From contig MU621090.1 of NCBI GenBank assembly GCA_025399215.1, positions 1 to 64,000 on the forward strand: a stretch of DNA of 64,000 nucleotides. The letters are read 5' to 3'. This DNA comes from Globomyces pollinis-pini (Eukaryota; Chytridiomycota; Chytridiomycetes; Rhizophydiales; Globomycetaceae). A model generated the notes under the pieces. The model was not told where the DNA came from. It saw only the letters and a program-made list of their open reading frames with translations, and did not search any database. Below, piece by piece: positions 14,714-25,263 of this stretch. Both the position numbers and the translations under genes were made by a program. The first letter of the stretch is position 1; the number at the start of each line of letters is the position of its first letter.

Positions 14714-15349
14714 ATGGGCCTCCTTGATTATTTACCAATTCCGTTAAAGGAAGCAGCTCAAAATCCAGTGAATCAAATCTTGGGGTTTGTTTTCTTGAAC
14801 TAATTAGTTTCATTAGGTAAGTTTTTAAAAGTTTTAAATCTACAGTTTTGTTCTAGTATTTTTGATATTGAAACATTCAACAGATCAACCCATTACTCCA
14901 AAGCATTCACATCCTAGTAAATGAATTGAAAATTGATGAATTTTAGAGGTTATTGTGATCAGGGAATTTACACCAAAAGAACTTTCTGAATTTAATGGTG
15001 TTGATGGGTAAATGAACTTGTGATTGAAATATTTTTAGGAAACCAATTTATTTAGCAGTCAAGGGAGAAGTATTTGATGTGAGTAGTCAACCAGGATTTT
15101 ACGGACCTGGTAATTGATATCAATTAATTATTAGGAAGTAGTTATGAAAATTTTGCAGGACGAGATGCATCACGAGGATTAGCTAATAATTCTTTTGATG
15201 AAAGTTTGTTGACAGATTTGGATAGTTCTATTGATACCTTACAAGATTTGAATAAGGAAGAGAGTGAATCATTAGAAGAATGGCATTCACATTTTCTTAA
15301 AAAGTATACAGTGATTGGTAAATTAGTGAATGAAAAACAAAAAAAATGA
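14714..15349 (+). CDS. DAP1: Dap1/PGRMC cytochrome b5-like heme-binding membrane protein
   Basis: Membrane-associated progesterone receptor (MAPR) proteins bind heme through a b5-like fold and support cytochrome P450 enzymes in sterol synthesis at the ER. The spliced product has a short lumenal N-terminus and one membrane helix (about GFISFVLVFLILKH). The MAPR domain follows: REFTPKELSEFNGVDG, KPIYLAVKGEVFDVSSQ, PGFYGPGSSYENFAGRDASR, and HFLKKYTVIGKLV at the end. The axial Tyr of the YGPG motif is present. The membrane helix is completed only if a 9-nt exon (14808-14816) is used between introns 14785-14807 (23 nt) and 14817-14845 (29 nt). Three more introns of 25-31 nt follow. It ends about 115 bp before IRE1 on the same strand. 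Confidence 0.9.
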
Positions 15350-15464
15350 ATTTCATTTTAATATTACAATACTTTAATACTAATAAGGATTAAGTACTAG
15401 TAATTGGATACTGTAATAAGGAATTGTTTTATTGTGTGTTACTTTGCTAAGCCTCCGGTTAGAA

Positions 15465-18400
15465 ATGAGCCAATTGATGACTCTTAGTTTTTTAACCTTC
15501 ATGATGAATATGTTAAAGAATTGGTTCATTGTATTGCAATTAACAATTGCTCAAACTATTAAAATGTCATTACAATCAAATACTCCAGTGTTATATAAAA
15601 GAAGTGTATTACCTGGTATCAACTATTTATTATATTAACAAAAAGAAAATCCAAAAGATGATATCTTGATTGTAAACACTTTAGACGGTTCTTTACATGG
15701 TTTACAAAAATCTTCTGGGAAATTACTATGGTCTAAAAATCCAAAAAATAAACCAATGGTCAAAGTTACAAATACCGCTGCTTCAGTTTACGAGGATCAA
15801 TTAGACTCTTTACCAAACCCTGATGTAAAGGATATTATAATCGCAAAAACTGACGAATCTTCAGAAAAGGATAAAATCATTTTCATTCCAGAACCAGTAA
15901 ACATCAATTGCATTCTCACCAAATTAGAGTGGAGATGGGGATTTATATTTCGTTGAACCTGGTAGAAAAATGAAAAAGTTTGATGTATCGCTAAAACAAA
16001 TTGTATCAAATAACTTGGGAAACTTGAATGGTCAACATATATTCACTGGCTCAAAGGTGACTTCTGTAGTCGCTATGGACCCAATAGATGGTCATATACT
16101 AGGCACTTTTGGAGATCCTGATAAAATTGTGGAAACAAATCAGATGACAAAAGATGCTATATACTTAAGTCACACCGAGTATTCTTTAAATATTTGGTGT
16201 ATAAATACAAAGAAATTATTGTGGAATATTTCATACACTGAGTATGAGTCCACCGGAAATGGATTATCCGATCAAATGTCGGATTACTTTTCCACTCAAT
16301 TTTTGGCTGATGTTGATGGAGGATTCAGTGTATCATCTCATGGAAGAGGTAAAGACGTTTAAATAACGATTTTAGAACCTGCTTTAAAAACAGAGTTTTC
16401 TTCTCCCGTTATTTCTGCATTTGATATAACAACTAGTGATAATGGTGATGGAACCTCTTTCCTTTCCAAGTCTTATGGAGCTCTTCCCAGCTCAAAAAGT
16501 CAAGATAATGGTGCTTACATTGGAAATTTAGATGGAACGTTCTATTTGCTGTCTGACAAAAATTTCCCATTCATTCAAAAAGAAAAGGCAGAGTTGAATT
16601 CTTATACAGTCGACGAAGAATGTATTACTGGATCGGCTAATTTTCCTGACTGTTTAGTCGGAATGCATGAATTGGAAAGTCCTAGATCATGCTTTATCGA
16701 TGAAGAAATATTACAAGTTAATGGTTTTGGATTATTTGTAAAAACCATAGCAATTACTCTTTTGCTATCAGTTTTCACAGCATTATCATTGTTAATGCGA
16801 AAATTAATATTGAAAAGAAATCCAATCTTGCCAGATTATAGATTAATAGGAGCAACAGAAGAAAAACATTCCGAATCCCCTAAAACCTTAGAGCAAGATG
16901 ATGTTTCCCGATTACAGTCTACCAGTCAAAGTACTGACCTGAAGGAAATTGTATCTGGCACACCAGTTGAAGATGAACCATCTTCACTATCAACTACTTC
17001 CAGTTCAAAACTATACCCCACCACTACTTCCAACAGTTTAAAGTCGATCAGTGTATCTGAAAATGTACTAGGATATGGAAGTCATGGAACTGTTGTCTTG
17101 GAAGGTTTGTTTGAAGGACGACCTGTAGCTATTAAACGAATGCTTGCAGATTTCTATGAAGTAGCTGATCACGAAGTTAAACTTCTTCAACAGTCGGATC
17201 AACACCCGAATGTCGTGAGATACTATTTCAAGGTATTTTCTATTTTATTAATTAATCAAAGGAAACATGTGAGGGGTTTACCTACATTGCGCTGGAGCAA
17301 GCTGCTGGTTCCATGTGTGATCTTATAGCAAGAAAGGATATTGAGGAACTGCACCTAGTGCATAAGGAAATGGAATTGAAAACTATATTCCAACAAACAA
17401 TGCTGGGAATTTCACATTTGCATTCTTTAAATATTGTACATCGTGACATTAAGCCTCAGAACATTCTGATTTCGTTTGCAAAGAAGACTAGAAGCAAACA
17501 CAAAGGCTCTTTACCCAGAATTTTAATATCAGATTTTGGATTAGGAAAGCGATTAGCAGATGATCAATCATCATTTCACAATACAATTTTGCCTGGAGGC
17601 GGTACAGCTGGTACTGTTGGCTGGAGAGCTCCAGAATGTCTTGCCATGCAAATGACTGGTTCATCGAGCTCAAGTGACAATTCACATGGTTGGGTGGAAG
17701 CTGGTCGAAAAAAGAGTGACAACAAGGAAAGTTCAAACAATCCTGTTCGAATCACAAAAGCAATTGATATTTTTTCAGTTGGATGTGTATTCTATTATAT
17801 AGCATCATTTGGTCATCATCCATTTGGTGAAAGATTTTCGAGAGAAGCAAATATATTGAAAGGAAATTTCCGTATTCAACATCTTGATTCTTTACCAGAT
17901 GCAAATCTTTTGAAGGACTTGATCAAGCGAATGATATCAAAAGACCATCGAAAGAGGTACTCATAATTCAATATTAATTATTAGACCAACTGCAGAAATG
18001 GTATTAAAACATCCATATTTCTGGAGTGCAACAAAACAATTATCATTTTTACAAGATTTATCTGATAGACTCGAGATTGAATCCAAAGAGCCACTATCAG
18101 CAACATTAAAATCATTAGAGCGATTATCCAATAAGACTTTTGGAGCAGATTGGCAACGTAAATTTAATCGCACTGTTCTAGACAATATGATGAAATTCCG
18201 AAAGTATGATGGTAGTTCATTACAAGATCTATTACGAGCCATCAGAAACAAGGTATCTCATTCCTTTAATTAATCTTAGAAACACCATTATCAAGATTTA
18301 AGTGAGACTGAGAAAAAGGAAGTTGGTAGTTTACCAAATGGATTTTTAAATTACTATTGTACTAGTAAATTCCCAAATCTATTGTTAAATACTTACTACT

Positions 18401-18468
18401 TTGTCCAACAACATTCGTCATTATCCCAAGATACAATGTTGATTCAATATTTTGCTGATTTAGATTAA
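15465..18468 (+). CDS. IRE1: IRE1 unfolded-protein sensor kinase/endoribonuclease
   Basis: IRE1 senses misfolded proteins in the ER and cuts a transcription-factor mRNA without the spliceosome. Order of parts: a hydrophobic leader (NMLKNWFIVLQLTIAQ); a lumenal beta-propeller (NTLDGSLHGLQKSSGKLLW onward); one membrane helix near 16730-16790; a Ser/Thr-rich linker; the kinase domain with GYGSHGTVVLEG, VAIKRML, IVHRDIKPQNILI and SDFGLGKR (17060-17960); and the C-terminal KEN nuclease domain with DLLRAIRNK and KHHYQDLSETEKKEVG (18090-18460). The HH pair after the last intron covers the catalytic His region. The first intron, about 15617-15647, joins RSVLP to ENPKDDILIVN. About 900-950 residues, normal for fungal IRE1. 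Confidence 0.93.
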
Positions 18469-18784
18469 TAAAACTCTTTTGTATATGATTTTTGGACTGT
18501 TTTAAAGTAAATGACTTTTTGTTGACGTTTCTCAGCTCTTAATTCCAGTTCACACACGAATAGTGTTTTACACGCTTGTGCCTTTTTCGTTCACTATAAA
18601 TGCATTTCTTGACTATTATGAAAGGTTACTTTATTCATTACAGCCAGATCTGATTGGTAAAGTATTTATCAAAAATTGTCCATAGATTACATACTTGATC
18701 GCGTGTATACGCAACCTCAAAACCCATTCGTTCAAGGTAAATAGTATATATTATCTACCTATTTCTATCCCATGATAAAAAAAT
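18469..18784. other. Intergenic region with an unassigned open exon
   Basis: Between the convergent IRE1 and N-acetyltransferase genes a plus-strand frame stays open from about 18534 to 18744, if one 29-nt GT-AG intron near 18658-18686 is removed. It would code a segment like FTINAFLDYYERLLYSLQ followed by DYILDRVYTQPQNPFVQGK and a stop. I found no ATG in frame and no family match. It could be the end of a small spliced gene whose first exon I cannot place, or chance. Confidence 0.3.
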
Positions 18785-19630
18785 TCATTCCACCAAATCA
18801 TTCATAACAATACCAAATTTCGATTTCAATATTTGATTTCTAGTTTTCAAATCATTAAATTTCAGACTTTCACCAATGGCGACACCGAAACGATCACGAC
18901 CATAAAAAGTATATCGAGTGGTAGGACTTCCTAAAAGAGTGAATCGATTACCAAATCGATCAGCCATAGTTGCATATTCAGCATGATGTGGATTAGGTGG
19001 TGTAATATCAGGTCTAGATACATAATCCATCATATCATCAAAATAAGTTTGTGAATATTGATTTGAATCCATAAACCAATATTTTTTAAAACCTTGTTTT
19101 TGTCTTAGGTCATTTGCTAATAAAAACCAACCATTTTGATTTAACCAAGTTCCTTGTTGCATTTGACATTCAATACCACCTGCTCCATAATGAATGGTTT
19201 CATTTTCCATCAACATGGGTGTTAATGGAGCATCAGCTGAAAATCCAACATCACACATATAAGAATCATTACTATTCAACCATTTCACAACCAATACCAT
19301 ATGAGTATCACGTCGATTTGCATTTACATCCATTTCATTTGTGACAGATCGAATCACTTTAGCTGATCTAAATTCTACCTCGAATCCAAAATATTTGAGT
19401 ATCATTGCATAAAGAGTATTTAATTCCAAACAAACTCCACCACGATGAAGATTTATTTTATCCAATAGATTTGTAGGTTTTAAAGATGGAATTGGACCAT
19501 ACCAAACACTTAGATTTTCATAAGGTGTCATTGTAATGATATTCAAATGAATTTTGGTCAATAGATCTACACTTGGAGTTCTTTGTTCATTTAATAAATC
19601 ATACTTTTTTAATATTAAATCCATTTCCAT
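18785..19630 (-). CDS. Arylamine N-acetyltransferase
   Basis: NAT enzymes move an acetyl group from acetyl-CoA to arylamines and hydrazines in the cytosol. The 281-residue single-exon protein has the expected length. The catalytic cysteine lies in LHRGGVCLELNTLYAMIL, the catalytic histidine in DTHMVLVVKW and the aspartate in CDVGFSADAPLTPM, so the Cys-His-Asp triad is complete. The N-terminal KIHLNIITMTPYENLSV is also typical. Fungal NATs often act in detoxifying plant or microbial amines, but the substrate here is unknown. It is convergent with IRE1 and has no introns, in contrast to its neighbours. Horizontal transfer cannot be judged from this sequence alone. Confidence 0.92.
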   Translation of the reverse strand: MEMDLILKKYDLLNEQRTPSVDLLTKIHLNIITMTPYENLSVWYGPIPSLKPTNLLDKINLHRGGVCLELNTLYAMILKYFGFEVEFRSAKVIRSVTNEMDVNANRRDTHMVLVVKWLNSNDSYMCDVGFSADAPLTPMLMENETIHYGAGGIECQMQQGTWLNQNGWFLLANDLRQKQGFKKYWFMDSNQYSQTYFDDMMDYVSRPDITPPNPHHAEYATMADRFGNRFTLLGSPTTRYTFYGRDRFGVAIGESLKFNDLKTRNQILKSKFGIVMNDLVE

Positions 19631-19927
19631 CTACCTCGCTTTTTTTTCATTTAAATACTCAACCTTTATTTTTTGTGTCACCATCTTGATGGAAATAGAT
19701 GTGAGTCAGAACAACGGAATTAAATGGATCTTGATGTAAATCTTGAAGAGAAGTTACGAAAATAAAGAATTTACCATTCGTTGTCAATTCCTTATCTGAA
19801 ATCATCGCTTCAGGTACGTATCCCTGTATAAAAAAACCTCAATCAAAATCCATTAAACACCAACTAATAAAATTGATATTAAAAAAAAGAGTTTATAATA
19901 TCATGTCCATTATTTACATGTAAAAAA
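19631..19927. other. Intergenic region with a short minus-strand open frame
   Basis: This stretch separates the NAT start from the kinase stop. On the minus strand a frame from about 19830 to 19670 reads PEAMISDKELTTNGKFFIFV, then SLQDLHQDPFNSVVLTHIYF, and ends soon after GDTKNK. It is preceded by a possible acceptor (a T-run followed by ATACAG). The composition looks protein-like, but I see neither a convincing first exon nor a known family. It may be a tiny gene or a remnant. Confidence 0.25.
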
Positions 19928-21981
19928 TTATCGAAACGTAATAAATGGATGGTTTAAGGCTTGATGAGCATTGATACGTTGATATGGATCAAAAGTTAAT
20001 AATGATTTAATGAATTCAAGAAATAATTGTTCAAATTCGGTACGAGGTCGTATGATACTCTAACAAAAATCAAATTTGAAATTATACCTGGATAGTTTCC
20101 ATACGTTCAAGAAACGCTTGGGAGGATTGTTCGGTATTGGATGATGGATAATTAATGGTCCCATTGTATCGGAAAATACCTTCATTCATATCACTACAAA
20201 TTAACAATACGATGTTACGGGACTTTGTTGATCATATGTGTTGGGAACGCTCCTAATACTATTTCCATCATCTTTAAATGTTCCATATCCTCATGTGTTT
20301 GAAATAGCTACGTTTAGTGGTGATAGTTACTGCAATCCCTGTATATAATTCTACCAAAATACATCCAAGTGACCACTAATATTAATAATGTTTTTTTTAC
20401 AATATCACATGGATAAGACCAACCCAAATTTAGTATAATTTCACTTTTGGTTAGTAGATAGAGTTACGGTGCTCGATAATGTCTTGTACTGACCACGTTA
20501 CTATGATGATCTATATCGGCTATCGTACTACCAAAATCAATCAAGATGATTTTGGTAGACACAAGCATTTTTCTTGTTTTTGTTTTCGAATTCTATGGTA
20601 AATGATGAAGATGTTACTTTGACGGGTTGAGCTTTGGTTTCATTATCGACCAACATCAAGTTTTCTGGTTTTAAATCAGTATGGATTAGACCTATTGTAT
20701 TTGTGAATCTGTCAAATTACCTTAGTGTCAGTAAGACTCTAAACGTACCTTAGGGAGTTAGTGAGAGTGGATAATACCTAAAATTAAGATTAAATGTAAA
20801 GAACCTAAGATAAGTTATAGAAGAGTCACCTAAATCATGAAGGAATGCAACAGATATAAGCAATTGATGAGCAAAAGATTGGATCTGTCTTAGGCTGAAA
20901 GGAGAGAAATGCACACTTTTAAAGTAATCAAACAAACTCTGAGACAATAAATCAAACACCATACAAATATGATTTTCATATACAAAACAATCTCTTAAAT
21001 GAATACATTGCCTATGTATTAGATATGCGGATTACTTTAGATTGTTGGGATCATGGTATTGTAATTGCTCCAATATTTTGATTTCGATTTTAGATGCATC
21101 GGTATATTTTTGAATTGCTTTGATGATTTTGATGGCCACATGAGTTTGTGAATGACAATCGTATGCTTTCACGACTTTTCCAAATGTACCTTGACCAAGA
21201 AGGGATATGATTTTGTCTATGGTTAGTTTTGAGGTAGTACATCTGTCGGAGAGAAAGGTATGATTGAGAATGATGAGGTGTCCTTCGTGATCATCAATAC
21301 TGCTCGGATATTCAGTTTGTTGATGGATATGATTTAGTATATGCGAATAGCGAGATCGTGGAGGTTGGTTATAGGGTCTGGTTTGTGATCGTGAGCTTGA
21401 TTCATTGTTTCGTCTACTAGTTTGTGAATTTCTTCTACTAGACTGTGATTGAGAGTATCTTGATTCTGATTTTTCCGAATATTGTTGACTATTTCTTTCA
21501 TCGTAACGAGAGATTCTTTTCTCATATCTCGAATTTCTATCATTTCTGATATGAGAGTATCCATTTACCTTGATCTTTCAATTCTTTCATCGTATCGTGA
21601 CTTTCTTTCATCATATCTTGAGGGAGTGAAGTCCATGTCGAATGATTTATCATATCTATCTCCATATCTTCTATCATTATATCTTTAATTAACGAATCAA
21701 GAGATATATACCTCCTATCATCATATCTTTGATTAATAATAAAAAATGAACCTTCTATCATCATATCTTTTGTGAGTTTGATAAAATATACCTCCTATCA
21801 TCATATCTTTAATAAGTTTCTATTGAATATATACCTTCTATCATCATATCTTTGATTAACAACAATAATATATACCTTCTAGTATCATATCTTTTCAATT
21901 AATTGTTATTAAATGATACCTTCTATCATCGTATCTTTGAATTAATTTAGTTGGTTTGAAATACCTAGAAGATGATTCCAT
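19928..21981 (-). CDS. LAMMER (CLK/Kns1/Lkh1-type) dual-specificity kinase with microexon-coded N-terminus
   Basis: LAMMER kinases phosphorylate SR-type splicing factors and other targets. On the minus strand the N-terminus is a run of RYDDR-like units followed by an Arg/Ser/Asn/Gln-rich tail. The kinase domain has the glycine loop [70 protein letters not shown] and [15 protein letters not shown]. The family motif reads [16 protein letters not shown], a variant of EHLAMMERILG. It ends [15 protein letters not shown]. All introns read by frame are 23-30 nt, and several cut inside kinase motifs, for example between RAP and EIIL. About 15 introns lie in 2.05 kb. The start ATG at 21981 is the first codon of an unbroken spliced frame. 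Confidence 0.92.
21683..21964 (-). repeat. Tandem array of six 15-nt microexons and seven 25-30-nt introns
   Basis: On the minus strand the unit ATATGATGATAGAAG recurs with one or two changes at 21920-21934, 21876-21890, 21835-21849, 21792-21806, 21752-21766 and 21712-21726. The stretches between them begin GTAT (once GTTC) and end AAAG: 21935-21964 (30 nt), 21891-21919 (29), 21850-21875 (26), 21807-21834 (28), 21767-21791 (25), 21727-21751 (25) and 21683-21711 (29). Removing them gives an open frame MESSS followed by RYDDR-type units, each intron falling after the second base of an Arg codon. The units are nearly identical while the intervening sequences differ. The next exon (21569-21682) contains further unsplit units of the same kind. 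Confidence 0.8.
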
Positions 21982-22268
21982 TGTAAAATAGAGTAAAAGT
22001 ACAAATGACCAAAGAGAGTACACTCTCTACTAAAGAACTATGGATGATTAATATATTACTTGGTATATCACTTATATGAAGTACTCATTTACTATGGTAA
22101 TTCCTAATCAATATCAAAATACTAATTATTGTAACAACCTCATAAAGTATTACTAAGTAACTAACTACTACTATCAACTATTACCTACTAGCAAGTTACT
22201 GTATCTAGTGACTATCGTTACTTTGGATTGAAACAAATTCACTGTCTTTTACATCTCCCCACTTTGCC
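21982..22268. other. Divergent promoter region, kinase / PEF gene
   Basis: About 290 bp of AT-rich DNA between the two divergent start codons. It is rich in ACTA/AGTA-type short repeats (for example around 22150-22200). No coding frame or recognised element is seen. Confidence 0.5.
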
Positions 22269-24193
22269 ATGTCCCGAAACAACCAACCTCCATACAACTA
22301 TCAACCCTCTCATCCTCATGTTCCTCCTACTCCATACAATCCTTCCCCTTATAATCAAAGACCTAATAACAATCCTCCCCCTCCACCTCAACGATTGCCC
22401 AATTATAACACTCCTCTTAAAACTTTAGCAATCGATGAACAAACTTTGAATCGTTTCAAAGACTTGGAATTAAAGTAATCTCTCTAACTGACTCACTTTT
22501 TAGTCATGTCACTACTGTCTCAAAGTTCGAACAGGATGTTAAAGACTTGAATCAACAAATTAATGACTTACAACTTGCTCTCACTACAAAAGATTCTCTC
22601 ATCAAAGACTTGGACGCTAAAAAAAATCACTTATCCAAATTACTAGAAATTCAACAATCAGAAAATATTAAAAATAACAGCTCTGATGCCTTGAAACAAC
22701 TTCAATCTCAACTCGATTATGAAAGAAATGCTAATATTCAAATGGATGCTTACTTGAAAGAATTACAAGCTAACGCTAACCATCCTGATGTGAACCATTT
22801 GAATGAATTGTTAAATGCTGAAAAAACTGCAAATCTTCAATTAGATGCTCTAGCTCTTTCTTTGAAAAAAGAATTGGCTGAATTGAAAGCTAAGCAATCT
22901 TTAGGTAAGGTTCTTTTGTTTATAGTCTTTTATTTTTAAGCACCTTTGGTGTTCTGACACCTCCTTATCCACAATTAAATATGTCTCGTTGTATCACAGT
23001 ATATCTCTCTCGTTATTCCTTATTTGTATTTGTCTCATTATCCCTTATTTTTATTTGTCTCATTATTCCATATTTGTATTTTTACCTTTAATCTATCTAT
23101 GTTTGTCTCGTTACAAAATAACTGAATTTACTATCGATATAGTATAAACCATTATTATAACCTCTAATGGTTTATTGGTATCTTTCATTACATCTTTAAC
23201 TTACCTATAAAATGCATAGCCACTAATTTCTTAGCATCCCCAACTACCTCAAGCTCTTTTGAAGCATTGCAGCGCCAATTGGATAAAGAAAGAGCTGCGA
23301 ATGCTCAACAAGTTAAAGAAAAAGATACACATATTGCTCGCCTAATTGAACAAATTAAAGGTTTTCATCCTATAGACTGATTTCTTAGAACAAGATAAAG
23401 CATCAGTGGTTAGTTCAAATAGTGATCGCTATATGAGAGAAATCTCTGATTTGAAGAGAGCGAATGCCTCTCATCAACAACAAGTGTGGAATTTAACAGA
23501 ACAATTGAAGCGTGCCAATGAAGCATTAAAACAAAACCAATCTTCATCTGTAGAACCATCAAAACTATTCCTTCGAAATACTCCATCCGGGACCCAACCG
23601 CCATCGGTGGCTCCAAAAGGATTTGATCCAGACTTATGGAAACTCTTTTTAGAATTCGACAAGTTAAAGACTGGACGATTAGATGTGGGAGAACTCCACC
23701 AAACCATTTCTAAAGGCCCATGGCCACCATTGTCACTTAACTCTGCATGGATTCTTGTTAGAATCGCAGATGGCAACGGAGAATTTGTGGTAGCCGATAA
23801 ACTACCAATCATCTGGGCTTTCTTAAAATCCTGTAAACTCACATTTGAAAAATTCGACAAACATCGATCTTCAGCTAACGTATGGGGATTTGTAGAAGAA
23901 AACTCACTCGAAGATGCATTCAAAGCACTTGAAATTCGATTGCCAAAAAAAGCTTTGGCCAATATATTAAAAAAGCATCCATCTCCAGGTAGATTTCAAT
24001 ATCACTCAATCTAGATCGTCGTTACACTTGGGATGAATTTGTTGCTGTGGTTTCATTGGTTAAAGTATGGTTGGTTGAATTCGACAAGATTGATTTGGGT
24101 ATTTGATTAATTGTTAATGTTTTAGATCGCGATCGTGCTATTTCTATGTTGTATGATCAGTATATGATTACTGTGTCGAGGTGTATTCAATAG
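22269..24193 (+). CDS. Penta-EF-hand protein with Pro/Asn-rich N-terminus and coiled coil
   Basis: The N-terminus (22269-22476) is Pro/Tyr/Asn-rich, as in peflin and ALG-2 relatives. A long coiled coil follows (about 22510-22900 and 23250-23560; for example LNQQINDLQLALTTKDSLIK). The C-terminal domain (23600-24193) resembles penta-EF-hand proteins: DPDLWKLFLEFDKLKTGRLD, GELHQTISKGPWPPLSLNSA, then weaker hands ending RRYTWDEFVAVVSLVKVWL and FDKIDLDRDRAISML. Several calcium-loop positions are poorly conserved, so calcium binding may be reduced. PEF proteins usually have no coiled coil, so the combination is uncommon. A 330-nt intron (22905-23234) splits the coiled coil; the others are about 25-30 nt. 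Confidence 0.72.
22990..23085 (+). repeat. Short tandem repeat inside the 330-nt intron
   Basis: About three imperfect copies of a roughly 30-bp T-rich unit (CTCATTATTCCTTATTTGTA-like followed by TTTGT). They lie inside the only long intron I found here. No mobile-element ends or coding capacity are visible. Confidence 0.6.
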
Positions 24194-24553
24194 GTTCAAG
24201 TTATGAAGATAATAAAATTGAATTTTACAAGTTACTTTACTTTTGATGTACATTCACAGTTTATTTGTTTTTTATCGTTCAAGAGCATCATAGATTTGGA
24301 AATGTGGACCAAATCAACCTATCACCGTGTTTTTACGTCACCACACGACCATTTTCTAGAATGATGGTAGGCATCATATGATTAGAATTTCCATTCTCCA
24401 TATGTGTGCATGTACATTACAGCAGACAGTATGTGATCCAAGTATGGATAACAATGGTGGGGGTTGGATAATGACCAGGACAAACAATCACCACAAATAG
24501 AAAACGTAACAACCATCAATATACATTCCTTGTTCTTTTTTGTTAGAATTAGA
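24194..24553. other. Intergenic region
   Basis: About 360 bp between the penta-EF-hand gene and the lysine-rich orphan gene. I see no coding frame, RNA gene or recognised element. Confidence 0.5.
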
Positions 24554-25263
24554 ATGAATCGATATAATCAACCTTATTCGGATCAATCTGATCCGTTATT
24601 TCAAAAAGGTGAAATGATACAAGGAAATCAATTAAATTTGGTACATCATTCCATCAATAACGAACGACTTCCCGCCAGGTAACAGATACAATTCTCATAT
24701 GATAGTGCAGGTAACTTAATTACTCTAACCGCGCAGGATTACCAAGTGCTGCAGGGTTGTATCGATCTAATTCAGCTGGAGGTGGGACATTGAATGGTAT
24801 AGCTGAAGATATGAAATTTCTTACTGGTTTAATGTTAAATAAGAAAAAGAAATCTATATCAGTACCCACATTAATGAAAACAAGTATCAAAACTAAAGAA
24901 CCAACTCAAAAACGTACTTTGATGACATATAAAGAACCTAAATTCAATACTATCAATCCTATCGCATTATACAAATTAAACCCTAAAAAGAAAAAGAAAA
25001 AGAAACTAAATGGATCATCCCATCAGGAATTCACGAAAAAATCAAAATCATTACCCAATATTGTGGATGGCAAACCTGGTCATCCACTAGTTCACGGTAA
25101 TTGGAACCTATCCGATCCAACACTACGTAAACAACCATCAACCATTCAACTAGACGATCCATTCCAACAACAATGTAATTCTATCCCATTAACATCACAG
25201 TTCATCGACTCTCTATCGATTCCGTAATCATAACCCTATCCCTAAATTTTAGACCGCGACGGT
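24554..25263 (+). CDS. Lysine-rich orphan protein with a probable 5-nt exon
   Basis: I do not recognise this protein. It starts MNRYNQPYSDQSDPLFQKGE and has a polar body with a basic tract (KLNPKKKKKKKLNGSS near 24990) and other Lys-rich pieces. This suggests a nuclear or nucleic-acid-associated protein, but that is inference. The frame passes from LPA to GLPSAAGLYRSNSAGG only if a 5-nt exon (TGCAG, 24706-24710) is used between introns 24679-24705 (27 nt) and 24711-24736 (26 nt). A last GT-AG intron (about 25226-25254) leads to a short end reading PPRR. A long open frame continues just beyond in another phase (next entry), so the 3' end is uncertain. Confidence 0.55.

Noticed and set aside
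21482..21688. Plus-strand open frame rich in Ser, Ile and Leu
   Set aside because: It is the antisense of the Arg/Asp/Tyr-rich kinase N-terminus and has no support of its own.
21683..21964. CRISPR-like layout: near-identical 15-nt repeats with unique 25-30-nt spacers
   Set aside because: The window is eukaryotic, the repeats are too short, the spacers begin GT and end AG in the minus orientation, and removing them extends the kinase reading frame.
23474..23962. 162-codon minus-strand open frame
   Set aside because: It is antisense to the penta-EF-hand domain exon, which has recognisable family sequence.
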